Below, piece after piece: positions 45,608 to 53,389 of a stretch of 64,000 nucleotides of DNA. The first letter of the stretch is position 1; every line of letters starts with the position of its first letter. Position numbers and translations under genes: made by a program. The notes under the pieces are model-generated. The model saw nothing but the letters and a program-made list of their open reading frames with translations, searched no databases and was not told the DNA's origin. The DNA lies in the NCBI GenBank assembly GCA_015069575.1, contig SVIH01000010.1:1-64000 (forward strand), in the 5' to 3' direction. Source of the DNA: Clostridiales bacterium (GTDB lineage Bacteria; Bacillota; Clostridia; Christensenellales; QALW01).

Positions 45608-45714
45608 ATACTTTTGGGTATAAAACAACAATCAAAAAATAGGGTTTTGTTGGGTTTGATATAAAATTTGTTTGGTTTTCGGTTAAAATTTACTGTTTTT
45701 TTCTGTTTTTTATA

Positions 45715-45743
45715 TTGACATTGTGTTGATTTTGTAATAAAAT
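45715..45743 (+). promoter_or_regulatory. First promoter of the microcompartment locus
   Basis: TTGACA (45715-45720) and TAAAAT (45738-45743) are 17 bases apart. The region before it (45608-45714) is T-rich with no gene. A small AAGGG-TTTTTG-CCCT hairpin follows in the leader (near 45766). Confidence 0.8.
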
Positions 45744-45795
45744 AGTATGTGAAATAGTAGGGTATAAGGGTTTTTGCCCTGAAAGTGAGAAAATT

Positions 45796-46167
45796 ATGGC
45801 AAATTACATCGATTCAAACGAAGGTAAAACAAGAATAATACAGGAATTAGTTCCGGGCAAACAGATAACATTAGCTCACATTATTGCTAATCCTGATATT
45901 GAAATATATGAAAAACTTGGTCTTGACCCTGCTGACGATCACACAGGCGCTATCGGCATTATTACAATGAGTCCTGCTGAAACCGCAATTATTGCTGCTG
46001 ACCTTGCAACCAAATCTTCAGGGGTTGAACTTGGCTTTGTTGACAGGTTTTCAGGCACATTAATTGTAACAGGTACCGTTTCTCAGGTGGAAGCATCAGT
46101 TCACGCAGTAAGCGAATATGCAGAAAACACCCTTCACTTTTCAGTTTGCCCTATAACTAAAACATGA
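45796..46167 (+). CDS. Microcompartment shell protein, PduU/EutS-like (permuted BMC-H)
   Basis: The 123-residue shell protein has the circularly permuted BMC fold: an N-terminal tail and strand (RIIQELVPGKQITLAHIIANP) that forms the small beta-barrel cap of PduU/EutS hexamers, then GAIGIITMSPAETAIIAADLATKSSGVELGFVDR and the turn SGTLIVTGTVSQVEASV. It would make a hexameric shell tile with a plugged pore. ATG 45796 opens the locus and its end overlaps the next gene (ATGA). Confidence 0.9.
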   Translation: MANYIDSNEGKTRIIQELVPGKQITLAHIIANPDIEIYEKLGLDPADDHTGAIGIITMSPAETAIIAADLATKSSGVELGFVDRFSGTLIVTGTVSQVEASVHAVSEYAENTLHFSVCPITKT

Positions 46168-46658
46168 ACAAAGTAATTCTTTTAGGTAGAAGTGGCGCAG
46201 GCAAAACAACACTTACCCAGGCATTAAAAGGTGAAGAAATACATTATGCCAAAACACAGGATGTTAAAAACGGCAGTTTTATGATAGATACACCCGGGGA
46301 ATACATACAGGAAAGGCATCTTGGCGGCGCGGTGGCAGTGTTTGTTTACGAATCAGATATTGTTGGGCTTTTAATGAGCGCAGACGAACCTTATAGTTTG
46401 TACTCACCTAATATAACAGGAATGTGCAACCGCTATGTTATCGGCATAGTAACAGGCATAGATAAAGAAAAGGCAAATATACCCCGTGTAACCAACTGGC
46501 TTAAACTTGCAGGGGTGCAAAAAATATTTTATGTTTCCTCGCTAACGGGGGAAGGCATACAGGAACTAAAAGAATTTTTGCGTGATTTTGATCCTAAAAA
46601 AGAAAAAGCGCGCAAAAAAGCAGAACTAAAAAGGTTAAAATATCCAAATTTGGTCTAA
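46164..46658 (+). CDS. Microcompartment-associated GTPase, PduV/EutP-like
   Basis: The 164-residue Ras-like protein shows P-loop GRSGAGKTTL, the switch region with IDTPGEY, and GIDKEKAN in the place of NKxD, followed by VSSLTGEGIQEL. PduV binds the PduU shell protein and is thought to help compartments move or localise; pairing with the PduU/EutS-like gene fits. A basic tail (KKEKARKKAELKRLK) ends it. Start and stop codons overlap the preceding gene. Confidence 0.85.
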   Translation: MNKVILLGRSGAGKTTLTQALKGEEIHYAKTQDVKNGSFMIDTPGEYIQERHLGGAVAVFVYESDIVGLLMSADEPYSLYSPNITGMCNRYVIGIVTGIDKEKANIPRVTNWLKLAGVQKIFYVSSLTGEGIQELKEFLRDFDPKKEKARKKAELKRLKYPNLV

Positions 46659-46715
46659 AAACAGAAAAAAGTCGGCAAAAAACAAGAAAAAACCAACAAA
46701 AACCAACATTTTTTG

Positions 46716-46744
46716 TTGACGAAAATCTGTGTTTATGATATTAT
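46716..46744 (+). promoter_or_regulatory. Second promoter, upstream of the aldolase
   Basis: TTGACG (46716-46721) and TATTAT (46739-46744) are 17 bases apart, so the enzyme and main shell genes can be transcribed apart from the PduU/PduV pair. No terminator was seen before it. Confidence 0.75.
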
Positions 46745-46790
46745 TTAAGTAATAAAATGTGTATTTCACAAAAAGAAGGAGAGAAACACT

Positions 46791-47597
46791 ATGACAGAAT
46801 ATGAAATTAAAAAACAAATCTGTGACATCGGCAAGAGAATTTACAATCAGGGCATGGTTGCAGCAAATGACGGTAACATTTCCGTAAAGCTCAACGATAA
46901 CGAATTCCTTTGCACACCTACAGGTGTATCCAAAGGCTTTATGACACCTGAATTCATTTGTAAAGTTGATGCTGACGGTAAGGTTATTCAGGCTAACCCA
47001 GGCTTTAAACCTTCAAGCGAAATCAAAATGCACATGCGTGTTTATAAGCAGAGACCTGATGTTAACTCAGTTGTTCATGCTCACCCCGTATATGCAACAA
47101 GTTTTGCTATTGCAGGCATTCCTTTAACACAGCCCATTATGCCAGAAGCAGTTATCGCTCTTGGATGCGTTCCGATTGCTGATTACGGTACACCTTCAAC
47201 AGAAGAAATTCCTGATGCAGTTGAAAAGCATCTTCAGTATTTCGATGCAGTTCTTCTTGAAAATCACGGTGCTCTTACATATTCCGATTCACTTATAAAT
47301 GCATATCACAAGATGGAATCAGTTGAATTCTATGCAAAACTTCTTTTCAACGCCCGTCTTCTTGGCGGACCAAAAGAACTTACACCTCAGCAGGTTGAAC
47401 GTCTTTATGAAATTCGTCGTCAGTTTGGCCTTAAAGGAAAGCATCCTGCAAATGTTTGCCCCAATGTAAAAGATGGTAAATCAAGCTGCCATTCCTGCGG
47501 TGGTAACTGCACATGCGGTAAACACGGCGATGGTTGTGGCGAAGCTGACCTTGTTGCTGAAATTACCAAGAAAGTTCTTGAATCCTTAAACAAGTAG
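46791..47597 (+). CDS. Class II aldolase, L-fuculose/rhamnulose-phosphate type, with C-terminal targeting helix
   Basis: The 268-residue zinc aldolase should split L-fuculose-1-phosphate (or L-rhamnulose-1-phosphate) to DHAP and L-lactaldehyde. Zinc ligands are seen in VVHAHPVYATSF and LENHGALTYS, with AANDGNISVKL and TPTGVSKG as the phosphate-binding start. Beyond the usual end (about 215 residues) come a Cys/His-rich linker (about 222-249: CPNV, CHSCGGNCTCGKHGDGCG) and an amphipathic helix EADLVAEITKKVLESLNK, typical of an encapsulation peptide, so it is probably packed inside the shell. ATG 46791 follows AAGGAGAG. Confidence 0.85.
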   Translation: MTEYEIKKQICDIGKRIYNQGMVAANDGNISVKLNDNEFLCTPTGVSKGFMTPEFICKVDADGKVIQANPGFKPSSEIKMHMRVYKQRPDVNSVVHAHPVYATSFAIAGIPLTQPIMPEAVIALGCVPIADYGTPSTEEIPDAVEKHLQYFDAVLLENHGALTYSDSLINAYHKMESVEFYAKLLFNARLLGGPKELTPQQVERLYEIRRQFGLKGKHPANVCPNVKDGKSSCHSCGGNCTCGKHGDGCGEADLVAEITKKVLESLNK

Positions 47598-47609
47598 GGA
47601 TGATGGCAG

Positions 47610-48092
47610 TTGAAAAATAATATAAATGAAACTGTCAGCAAAATCGTTAGTGCATATTTAAAAAGCCCTGATGAAATGACTTTGGAACTTGCAATGGCAA
47701 TTAGCAGATACGTTCGTGTACAAGCGTGTAAAATGGGCGTAAATGCAGTTGTTGCTGTTTCAAATTCAGGGGGCAATCCTGTTTCGGTACAATGCATGAA
47801 CGATTCATATCTGGCAAGTTATGATGTTGCTTTTAATAAAGCTTACACCGTTGTGGCACTTAAAATGTCAACTATTGATTTAAAACCTCTTGCTCAGCCG
47901 GGGGGTAGCCTTTACGGAATACAGTTTACCAATAACGGTAAAATCGTAATTTTCGGCGGCGGCGTTCCTTTATATAATAAGGAAGGCAAAATAATTGGTG
48001 GGTTAGGTGTTTCAGGTGGTTCTGAGGAGCAGGATACACTTCTTGCAAAACTCGGTGGTGACATTTTTAAAGCGTGCATCGAAAATATTTGA
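47610..48092 (+). CDS. HbpS/GlcG-like (DUF336) protein, PduO C-domain type
   Basis: The 160-residue protein belongs to the GlcG/HbpS family, also found as the C-terminal domain of PduO, where it can bind heme or cobalamin-related ligands. Visible are LELAMAISRYVRVQACKMGVNAVVAVSNSGGNPVS, FNKAYTVVALKMST and GGGVPLYNKEGKIIGGLGVSGG. The start is TTG 47610, since the nearby ATG frame closes at once; the ribosome site is AGGGATGATGG. It lies 12 bases after the aldolase gene. Its exact role in such loci is not established. Confidence 0.75.
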   Translation: MKNNINETVSKIVSAYLKSPDEMTLELAMAISRYVRVQACKMGVNAVVAVSNSGGNPVSVQCMNDSYLASYDVAFNKAYTVVALKMSTIDLKPLAQPGGSLYGIQFTNNGKIVIFGGGVPLYNKEGKIIGGLGVSGGSEEQDTLLAKLGGDIFKACIENI

Positions 48093-48107
48093 AAGGACTA
48101 AACTGAA

Positions 48108-49313
48108 ATGGATATAAACTCAGTAAATGTAGAAGAAATCGTTAAACAAGTACTTTCTTCTATGCAAAACGGTGATAGCGCACCTGTTGCTAAAAAGCCC
48201 GCAGGGGCAATTCCAAAAACAGCCCGTGTTGCAATGCTTACTCAACTTGAGAAGTTTGAGTTGAAAGAATATCCAATTCCACCATTAGGTGATGATGATA
48301 TTCTTGTTAAAGTTGAAGGCTGCGGCGTTTGCGGAACGGATGCTCACGAATTCAAGCGCGATCCCTTTGGTATGATTCCCGTTGCACTTGGCCACGAAGG
48401 TACAGGTGAAATCGTTGCAATGGGTAAAAACGTTAAGAAAGACAGCGCAGGCAAACCTTTAAACATTGGTGATAAGGTTGTAACCTGTATGATTTTTAAG
48501 GATAATCCCGATATCACAATGTTTGATCTTAATAAACAGAACGTTGGTGGTGCAGATGTTTATGGTCTGCTTCCTGATGATGATATCCATCACAACGGTT
48601 GGTTTGCAGATTACATCTTTGTTCGTAAGGGCTCATCAATTTTTAATGTAAGCGATCTTGATCTTGATTCAAGAATTCTTATTGAGCCTTGCGCAGTTCT
48701 TATTCACGCAGTAGAACGCGCAAAAACAACAGGTATTTTAAAATTCAATTCCCGCGTAGTTGTTCAGGGATGCGGACCTATCGGTCTTATCTGTATTGCA
48801 ATCCTTCGCACAATGGGTATTGAAAATATCGTTGCTGTTGATGGTGATGAAAAACGTCTTGCCTTTGCAAAGGAAATGGGTGCTGATAATTCAGTTAACT
48901 TTAAGAACTTTAAAGGTCAGGAAGAACTTGCAAAGGGTGTTGAAGCAGCCTTTGGCGGTTATTTGGCAGATTTTGCATTCCAGTGCACAGGCTCACCTGT
49001 AGGCCATGCAAACATCTACAAATTTATCCGTAACGGCGGCGGTCTTTGCGAACTTGGCTTCTTTATCAATGGCGGTGATGCAACAATCAACCCCCACTTT
49101 GATATCTGCGCAAAAGAAATCACAACAGTTGGTTCATGGGTTTACACTTTAAGGGATTATGCAACTACATTCGATTTCCTTAAACGCGCAAAAGCAATTG
49201 GACTTCCAATGGAAAAACTTATTACACACCGCTATCCTCTTGAAGAAATCAACGAGGCACTTAAAACAAACCTTGCAATGCAGGGCCTTAAAATCGCGGT
49301 TATAAATAAGTAA
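48108..49313 (+). CDS. Zinc-type alcohol dehydrogenase with N-terminal targeting helix
   Basis: This 401-residue MDR dehydrogenase probably reduces lactaldehyde to 1,2-propanediol while regenerating NAD+. Residues 1-20 (VEEIVKQVLSSM) form a predicted amphipathic encapsulation helix, joined by an Ala/Pro linker to the enzyme. Catalytic zinc motifs GCGVCGTDAHEF and LGHEGTGEIV and the Rossmann start QGCGPIGLICIAILR are present. The usual four-Cys structural zinc loop is missing (VVTCMIFKDNPDITMFDLN in its place). ATG 48108 follows AAAGGAC. Confidence 0.82.
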   Translation: MDINSVNVEEIVKQVLSSMQNGDSAPVAKKPAGAIPKTARVAMLTQLEKFELKEYPIPPLGDDDILVKVEGCGVCGTDAHEFKRDPFGMIPVALGHEGTGEIVAMGKNVKKDSAGKPLNIGDKVVTCMIFKDNPDITMFDLNKQNVGGADVYGLLPDDDIHHNGWFADYIFVRKGSSIFNVSDLDLDSRILIEPCAVLIHAVERAKTTGILKFNSRVVVQGCGPIGLICIAILRTMGIENIVAVDGDEKRLAFAKEMGADNSVNFKNFKGQEELAKGVEAAFGGYLADFAFQCTGSPVGHANIYKFIRNGGGLCELGFFINGGDATINPHFDICAKEITTVGSWVYTLRDYATTFDFLKRAKAIGLPMEKLITHRYPLEEINEALKTNLAMQGLKIAVINK

Positions 49314-49324
49314 GAGGGTAAAAT

Positions 49325-49636
49325 ATGCAAGCAGTTGGAATTATTGAGGTTTACGGTTTAGCAGCAGCTTTTGTGGCTTGCGATGCAGGTTGTAAAGCGG
49401 CAAATGTTACAAGTGAACCGTTTGATAAAAATAAACCGGGCAATCCTGAAGGTCTTAAAGTACCGTTAATCGTGTGCGTTAAGTTCCGTGGCCAAGTAGC
49501 AGCAGTTGAAGCTGCCGTTGAAGCCGCTAAGGAAGCAGCCCAAAAGGTTTCAGGTGTAATTTGCACCCACGTAATACCCAATCCTGAAGAGGATACACAA
49601 AAAATGTTAAAGCTTAACGCTTTTGATAAAAAGTAA
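49325..49636 (+). CDS. BMC-H shell protein with loop insertion
   Basis: The 103-residue single BMC domain begins AVGIIEVYGLAAAFVACDAGCKAANV and ends VICTHVIPNPEEDTQKML. A charged loop of about 12 residues (SEPFDKNKPGNPEGLK) is inserted after the first helix relative to its neighbours, which should alter the hexamer face or edge. Its sequence is far from the three near-identical BMC-H copies that follow. ATG 49325 follows AGAGGG. Confidence 0.88.
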   Translation: MQAVGIIEVYGLAAAFVACDAGCKAANVTSEPFDKNKPGNPEGLKVPLIVCVKFRGQVAAVEAAVEAAKEAAQKVSGVICTHVIPNPEEDTQKMLKLNAFDKK

Positions 49637-49659
49637 TTTATTGACGGAGGAATTTTAAA

Positions 49660-49935
49660 ATGTCACAGGAAGCATTAGGTATGGTAGAAACCAGAGGTCT
49701 TGTTGCAGCTATTGAAGCAGCAGATGCTATGGTTAAAGCAGCAGAAGTAGTTCTTATCGGAACTGAAAAGATTGGTAGCGGACTTGTATCCGTTATGGTT
49801 CGCGGCGATGTTGGCGCAGTTAAAGCAGCAACAGAAGCAGGCGGAGCAGCAGCAGCTCGTTTAGGTGAGGTTGTAGCAACACACGTTATTCCTCGTCCTC
49901 ACGGCGATGTTGAAAAGATCCTTCCCAAAATCTAA
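49660..49935 (+). CDS. BMC-H shell protein (copy 1 of 3, PduA/EutM-like)
   Basis: The 91-residue major shell tile begins [29 protein letters not shown], has the pore loop KIGSGL and ends [17 protein letters not shown]. Hexamers of this type tile the facets and let small metabolites through the central pore. It is almost identical, in protein and DNA, to the copies at 50514 and 50848. ATG 49660 follows GGAGG. Confidence 0.92.
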   Translation: MSQEALGMVETRGLVAAIEAADAMVKAAEVVLIGTEKIGSGLVSVMVRGDVGAVKAATEAGGAAAARLGEVVATHVIPRPHGDVEKILPKI

Positions 49936-49953
49936 TATATTAAGAGGTTAATT

Positions 49954-50292
49954 ATGAAGTCTTTAGGACTTGTAGAGGTAGAAAGCGTAGCAGCCGCAGT
50001 TGATGCACTTGATATTATGTGCAAAACTGCTGATGTTGAGTTTGTTACCTGGGAACGTAAATTAGGCGGCAGGCTTGTTACTATAATTGTACAAGGCACT
50101 GTGTCTGCCGTATCACAAGCAGTAGAAACTGCAGTAGAAAAATGTATCAAAAATGTTGCAGCCCACGCTGTTATAGCAAATCCTCATAGCGAAACGGCAA
50201 GGATTCTTGAGCTTTCAGCCCAAAGAACCCGCAGGACTTACGAGGAAAGGTTAAAGCAACATGAAGATAAAACCTATTTGCAAGAGGTTTAA
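49954..50292 (+). CDS. BMC-H shell protein with charged C-terminal extension
   Basis: The 112-residue protein has a BMC domain (1-85, SLGLVEVESVAAAVDALDIMCKTADV; AHAVIANPHSETARIL) and an added basic/acidic helix of about 25 residues (SAQRTRRTYEERLKQHEDKT). The pore loop differs from its neighbours (RKLGGRL). The tail may face the lumen or cytosol and bind cargo or another shell part. ATG 49954 follows AAGAGG. Confidence 0.87.
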   Translation: MKSLGLVEVESVAAAVDALDIMCKTADVEFVTWERKLGGRLVTIIVQGTVSAVSQAVETAVEKCIKNVAAHAVIANPHSETARILELSAQRTRRTYEERLKQHEDKTYLQEV

Positions 50293-50315
50293 TTTAGGAA
50301 AGGCGGTCTAAAAAA

Positions 50316-50792
50316 ATGGCAGAAACTAAAAAAACAACTGTAAAAACAACAGCAGCAAAAAGTACAACTGCTAAAAAGCCGGCAGCACCTAAAGCGGCCT
50401 CTGCAGCAAGTAGAGCCGCAAAACGTGTGGCACAGGTTAAAACAGAAGCCAAGCCTGTAGAAGTACAGGTAAAGGCTGAACCAAAACAGCAAATCATTAA
50501 GGAGGAAAGAAAAATGAATCAGGAAGCATTAGGTATGGTTGAAACCAGAGGTCTTGTTGCAGCTATCGAAGCAGCAGATGCTATGGTAAAGGCTGCAAAC
50601 GTAGTTCTTATCGGAACTGAAAAGATCGGTAGCGGACTTGTATCCGTTATGGTTCGCGGTGATGTTGGTGCAGTTAAAGCAGCAACAGAAGCAGGCGGAA
50701 GTGCAGCAGCACGCTTAGGTGAGGTTGTAGCAACTCATGTTATTCCTCGTCCTCATGGCGATGTTGAAAAGATTCTCCCTTCAATTAAGTAA
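50316..50792 (+). CDS. BMC-H shell protein with basic, histone-H1-like N-terminal extension (copy 2 of 3)
   Basis: The full 158-residue product has 66 extra N-terminal residues, rich in Lys, Ala, Thr and Pro ([40 protein letters not shown]), of the kind seen in histone-H1-like tails, followed by a standard BMC-H domain almost identical to its neighbours. A perfect AAGGAGG inside the coding frame precedes ATG 50514, so a 92-residue tail-less tile should also be made from the same gene. The upstream start ATG 50316 has AAAGGCGG. The tail might bind nucleic acid, polyphosphate or enzymes. Confidence 0.82.
   Translation: MAETKKTTVKTTAAKSTTAKKPAAPKAASAASRAAKRVAQVKTEAKPVEVQVKAEPKQQIIKEERKMNQEALGMVETRGLVAAIEAADAMVKAANVVLIGTEKIGSGLVSVMVRGDVGAVKAATEAGGSAAARLGEVVATHVIPRPHGDVEKILPSIK
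50500..50514 (+). promoter_or_regulatory. Internal ribosome binding site and second start
   Basis: AAGGAGGAAAGAAAAATG lies in frame within the extended BMC-H gene (AAGGAGG near 50500, ATG at 50514). This is the same site strength as for the free-standing copies at 49660 and 50848, and it encodes the Lys-Glu-Glu-Arg-Lys at the tail-domain junction. Confidence 0.75.
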
Positions 50793-50847
50793 TCTGACCT
50801 ATCAGGTTAAAATTTAAATTTAAAAATAAATCAAGGAGGAAACACAT

Positions 50848-51126
50848 ATGTCACAGGAAGCATTAGGTATGGTTGAAACCAGAGGTCTTGTTGCAGCTAT
50901 CGAAGCAGCAGATGCTATGGTAAAGGCTGCAAATGTAGTTCTTATCGGAACTGAAAAGATCGGTAGCGGACTTGTATCCGTTATGGTTCGCGGCGATGTT
51001 GGTGCAGTTAAGTCAGCAACAGAAGCAGGCGGTGCAGCAGCAGCACGCTTAGGTGAGGTTGTAGCAACACACGTTATTCCTCGTCCTCATGGCGATGTTG
51101 AGAAGATTCTTCCCTCAATTAAGTAA
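50848..51126 (+). CDS. BMC-H shell protein (copy 3 of 3, PduA/EutM-like)
   Basis: The 92-residue tile differs from copy 2 (from residue 67) only at a few positions (for example [15 protein letters not shown] for [15 protein letters not shown]). The DNA identity continues nearly unbroken through the gene, pointing to recent duplication or gene conversion. ATG 50848 follows AAGGAGG. A spacer of 55 bases separates it from copy 2. Confidence 0.92.
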   Translation: MSQEALGMVETRGLVAAIEAADAMVKAANVVLIGTEKIGSGLVSVMVRGDVGAVKSATEAGGAAAARLGEVVATHVIPRPHGDVEKILPSIK

Positions 51127-51197
51127 TAAATTTCTTATTTTGGCTGGGGCATCGATTAGATGCCCCAGAAAAAAAGAAATAATAGGAAGGAAATAAA

Positions 51198-51458
51198 ATG
51201 ATAGTAGGTAAAGTTGTAGGCAGTGTAGTTGCCACAAGAAAAAATGAAAAACTTTTAGGCAGCAAATTTATGATTGTTGAGCCTGTTTCCAATATGGAAA
51301 AGCAGGGCAGAATTGTTGCCATTGATGATGTTGGCGCAGGTATTGGTGAAACTGTACTTGTTGCAACAGGCAGTGCAGCCAGAATCGGCTGTTCAATGGG
51401 TGATGCGCCTGTTGATGCTGCAATAGTAGGTATTGTTGATAACTCGATTGGATTATAA
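51198..51458 (+). CDS. Microcompartment vertex protein (EutN/CcmL/PduN family)
   Basis: The 86-residue BMC-P protein forms pentamers that close the shell's vertices. It has the family start MIVGKVVGSVVATRKNEKLLGSKFMIVEP and the glycine-rich VDDVGAGIGETVLVATGSAAR-like stretch, ending AAIVGIVDNSIGL. ATG 51198 follows GGAAGGA. A small hairpin (TGGGGCATC/GATGCCCCA, about 51140-51168) lies in the gap before it and may balance expression against the hexamer genes. Confidence 0.93.
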   Translation: MIVGKVVGSVVATRKNEKLLGSKFMIVEPVSNMEKQGRIVAIDDVGAGIGETVLVATGSAARIGCSMGDAPVDAAIVGIVDNSIGL

Positions 51459-51483
51459 AAACAATAACTTTTAGGTAATAACT

Positions 51484-52809
51484 ATGAAATTAACAGAACT
51501 TTCAAAAATACTTAAGGAATGTGGCGTTGTCGGTGCAGGCGGCGCTGGATTTCCAAGTTACGCAAAACTTAATGAAAAGGCTGATACGATAATTCTAAAT
51601 TGCGCTGAATGTGAACCTTTATTAAAGCTTCACCGTCAGGTAATGGCAGAATATGCCTATGAAATTCTTTACGCCTTAAACGAGGTAAAAATTGCTACAG
51701 GCGCAAAGGAAATAATTATTGCGATTAAACCTAATTATAAACAGGCAATTCAGGCAATAGAAGAAGTATTACCTTCTTTTGAAAACGCACGGATAGGCTT
51801 ATTGCCCCCTGTTTATCCTTCAGGGGATGAAGTTGTTACTATTTATGAGGTAACAGGCAGGGTAGTGCCTGCAGGAAAACTTCCCATTGAAGTTGGCTGT
51901 ATTGTTTATAATGTTGAAACGATGCTTAATGCATATTATGCAATAACAGAAAATAAGCCTGTAACCCATAAGTATTGCACAGTAACAGGTGCAGTTAAAA
52001 ACCCTGTTACTCTTAAATTGCCGTTAGGTATGAAAGTATCTGAAGTTATAAAAATGGCTGGCGGCACAACTATTGATGATTATGAAATAGTTTCCGGCGG
52101 TCCTATGACAGGAAAACTTACAAGCGAAAGTGATGTTGTAACAAAAACATCAAACGCTTACATAATTCTTCCGCCATCACATTTTGTTGTGCAGAAGAAA
52201 AAGGCTAACACACAGGTATCGGTAAACAGGGCTATGTCCGCATGTTGCCATTGCGGAATGTGCACCTCACTTTGCTCACGCCATATGTTAGGCTATCCTA
52301 TTGATCCCACAAGTTTTATGAATGCTCTTTCAGCAGGGGCAACAGGCAACATTAAGCCGTATCTTAATACGTTTTTCTGTTCTGCTTGCGGTCTTTGTGA
52401 AATGTATTCATGTTTCCAGAATCTTAACGCTCAAACGCTTATCAGCGTATTCAAAGGCGGTATGCGTAAAGGCGGCGTAAAAATGCCTGAGGTTCAGATG
52501 GCACCGGTTGATCCACTGCGTAGTCAGAAACTTGTTTCACATGCAAGGCTTACTGCAAGGCTTGGTTTAACGCAGTACAATAAAAATGCTCCGTTAAATG
52601 AAGAAGAACCACAAGTAAAGCAAGTTAAAATTATGCTTTCACAGCATATTGGCGCACCTTGTGAAGCAATAGTTAAAAAAGGCGATAAGGTAACAAAGGG
52701 TCAGGTAATCGGCAGGGCATCTGATGATAAGTTAGGCGTAAATATTCATTCTTCCGCAAACGGCACAGTTCAGGAAGCAAACGATAAATATATAAAAGTA
52801 ACACTTTGA
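51484..52809 (+). CDS. pduS: PduS-like flavin/iron-sulfur electron carrier
   Basis: The 441-residue RnfC-related protein opens with the FMN/NADH-binding region (GVVGAGGAGFPSYAKL; NCAECEPLL), then an SLBB-type domain (about 170-230) and two cysteine clusters of the ferredoxin kind (CCHCGMCTSLCSRH and CSACGLCEMYSCF), the second atypical. It ends in a biotinyl-like/RnfC barrel (GDKVTKGQVIGRA). In Pdu compartments PduS reduces cobalamin; here, with no B12 enzyme nearby, it may pass electrons from NADH through the shell to PduT. Confidence 0.85.
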   Translation: MKLTELSKILKECGVVGAGGAGFPSYAKLNEKADTIILNCAECEPLLKLHRQVMAEYAYEILYALNEVKIATGAKEIIIAIKPNYKQAIQAIEEVLPSFENARIGLLPPVYPSGDEVVTIYEVTGRVVPAGKLPIEVGCIVYNVETMLNAYYAITENKPVTHKYCTVTGAVKNPVTLKLPLGMKVSEVIKMAGGTTIDDYEIVSGGPMTGKLTSESDVVTKTSNAYIILPPSHFVVQKKKANTQVSVNRAMSACCHCGMCTSLCSRHMLGYPIDPTSFMNALSAGATGNIKPYLNTFFCSACGLCEMYSCFQNLNAQTLISVFKGGMRKGGVKMPEVQMAPVDPLRSQKLVSHARLTARLGLTQYNKNAPLNEEEPQVKQVKIMLSQHIGAPCEAIVKKGDKVTKGQVIGRASDDKLGVNIHSSANGTVQEANDKYIKVTL

Positions 52810-52823
52810 AAGGAAGTAAATAG

Positions 52824-53372
52824 ATGAGCAAAGCTATTGGTATGGCTGAATTTTCAACAGTATCAGCAGGTATTACCGGTGCAGACCGTATGATAAAAAC
52901 TGCTGAAGTTGATGTTATTGAAAGCGCAACAGTATGCCCAGGTAAATATATTGTAATTATAAGCGGTGAATTAAGCGCTGTAAAAGCTTCGGTGGAAGCA
53001 GCAAAAGCATTTCAGCCTGAAAAGGTAATTGATAGTTTCGTGCTTGGAAATCCTCACGATTCAATATTCACAGCAATTTATGGCACTGCACAGCCTGAAG
53101 ATGTTCAGGCACTTGGCGTTGTTGAAAGTTTCAGTGCTGCAACTGCTATTGTTGCCGCTGATGCTGCAGCAAAAACTGCATTGGTTGAACTTATTGAGCT
53201 TCGTCTTGCCCGTGGTATGTGTGGTAAATCATATCTTCTTTTAACGGGTTCCGTTTCAGCGGTAACAGCTGCAATTGAACGCGCTTCAAACGAAGCAGGT
53301 GAAAGAGGAATGCTTCTTGATCATTCAGTTATTCCTAACCCCGATAAAAAACTTTGGGACAGTATTCTGTAA
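52824..53372 (+). CDS. pduT: BMC-T trimeric shell protein, PduT-like
   Basis: The 182-residue product has two tandem BMC domains (AIGMAEFSTVSAGITGADRMIKTAEV and ALGVVESFSAATAIVAADAAAKTALV) and so forms pseudohexameric trimers. The pore loop of the first domain has VCPGKYIV, matching the Cys that holds a [4Fe-4S] cluster on the three-fold axis of PduT. It directly follows pduS, its expected electron partner. ATG 52824 follows AAAGGAAG. Confidence 0.87.
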   Translation: MSKAIGMAEFSTVSAGITGADRMIKTAEVDVIESATVCPGKYIVIISGELSAVKASVEAAKAFQPEKVIDSFVLGNPHDSIFTAIYGTAQPEDVQALGVVESFSAATAIVAADAAAKTALVELIELRLARGMCGKSYLLLTGSVSAVTAAIERASNEAGERGMLLDHSVIPNPDKKLWDSIL

Positions 53373-53389
53373 AAAAGATGGTGTAAAAA

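Noticed and set aside
45608-45795. Riboswitch in the leader of the microcompartment operon
   Set aside because: Only a very small AAGGG/CCCT hairpin is seen; there is no B12-box or other conserved core.
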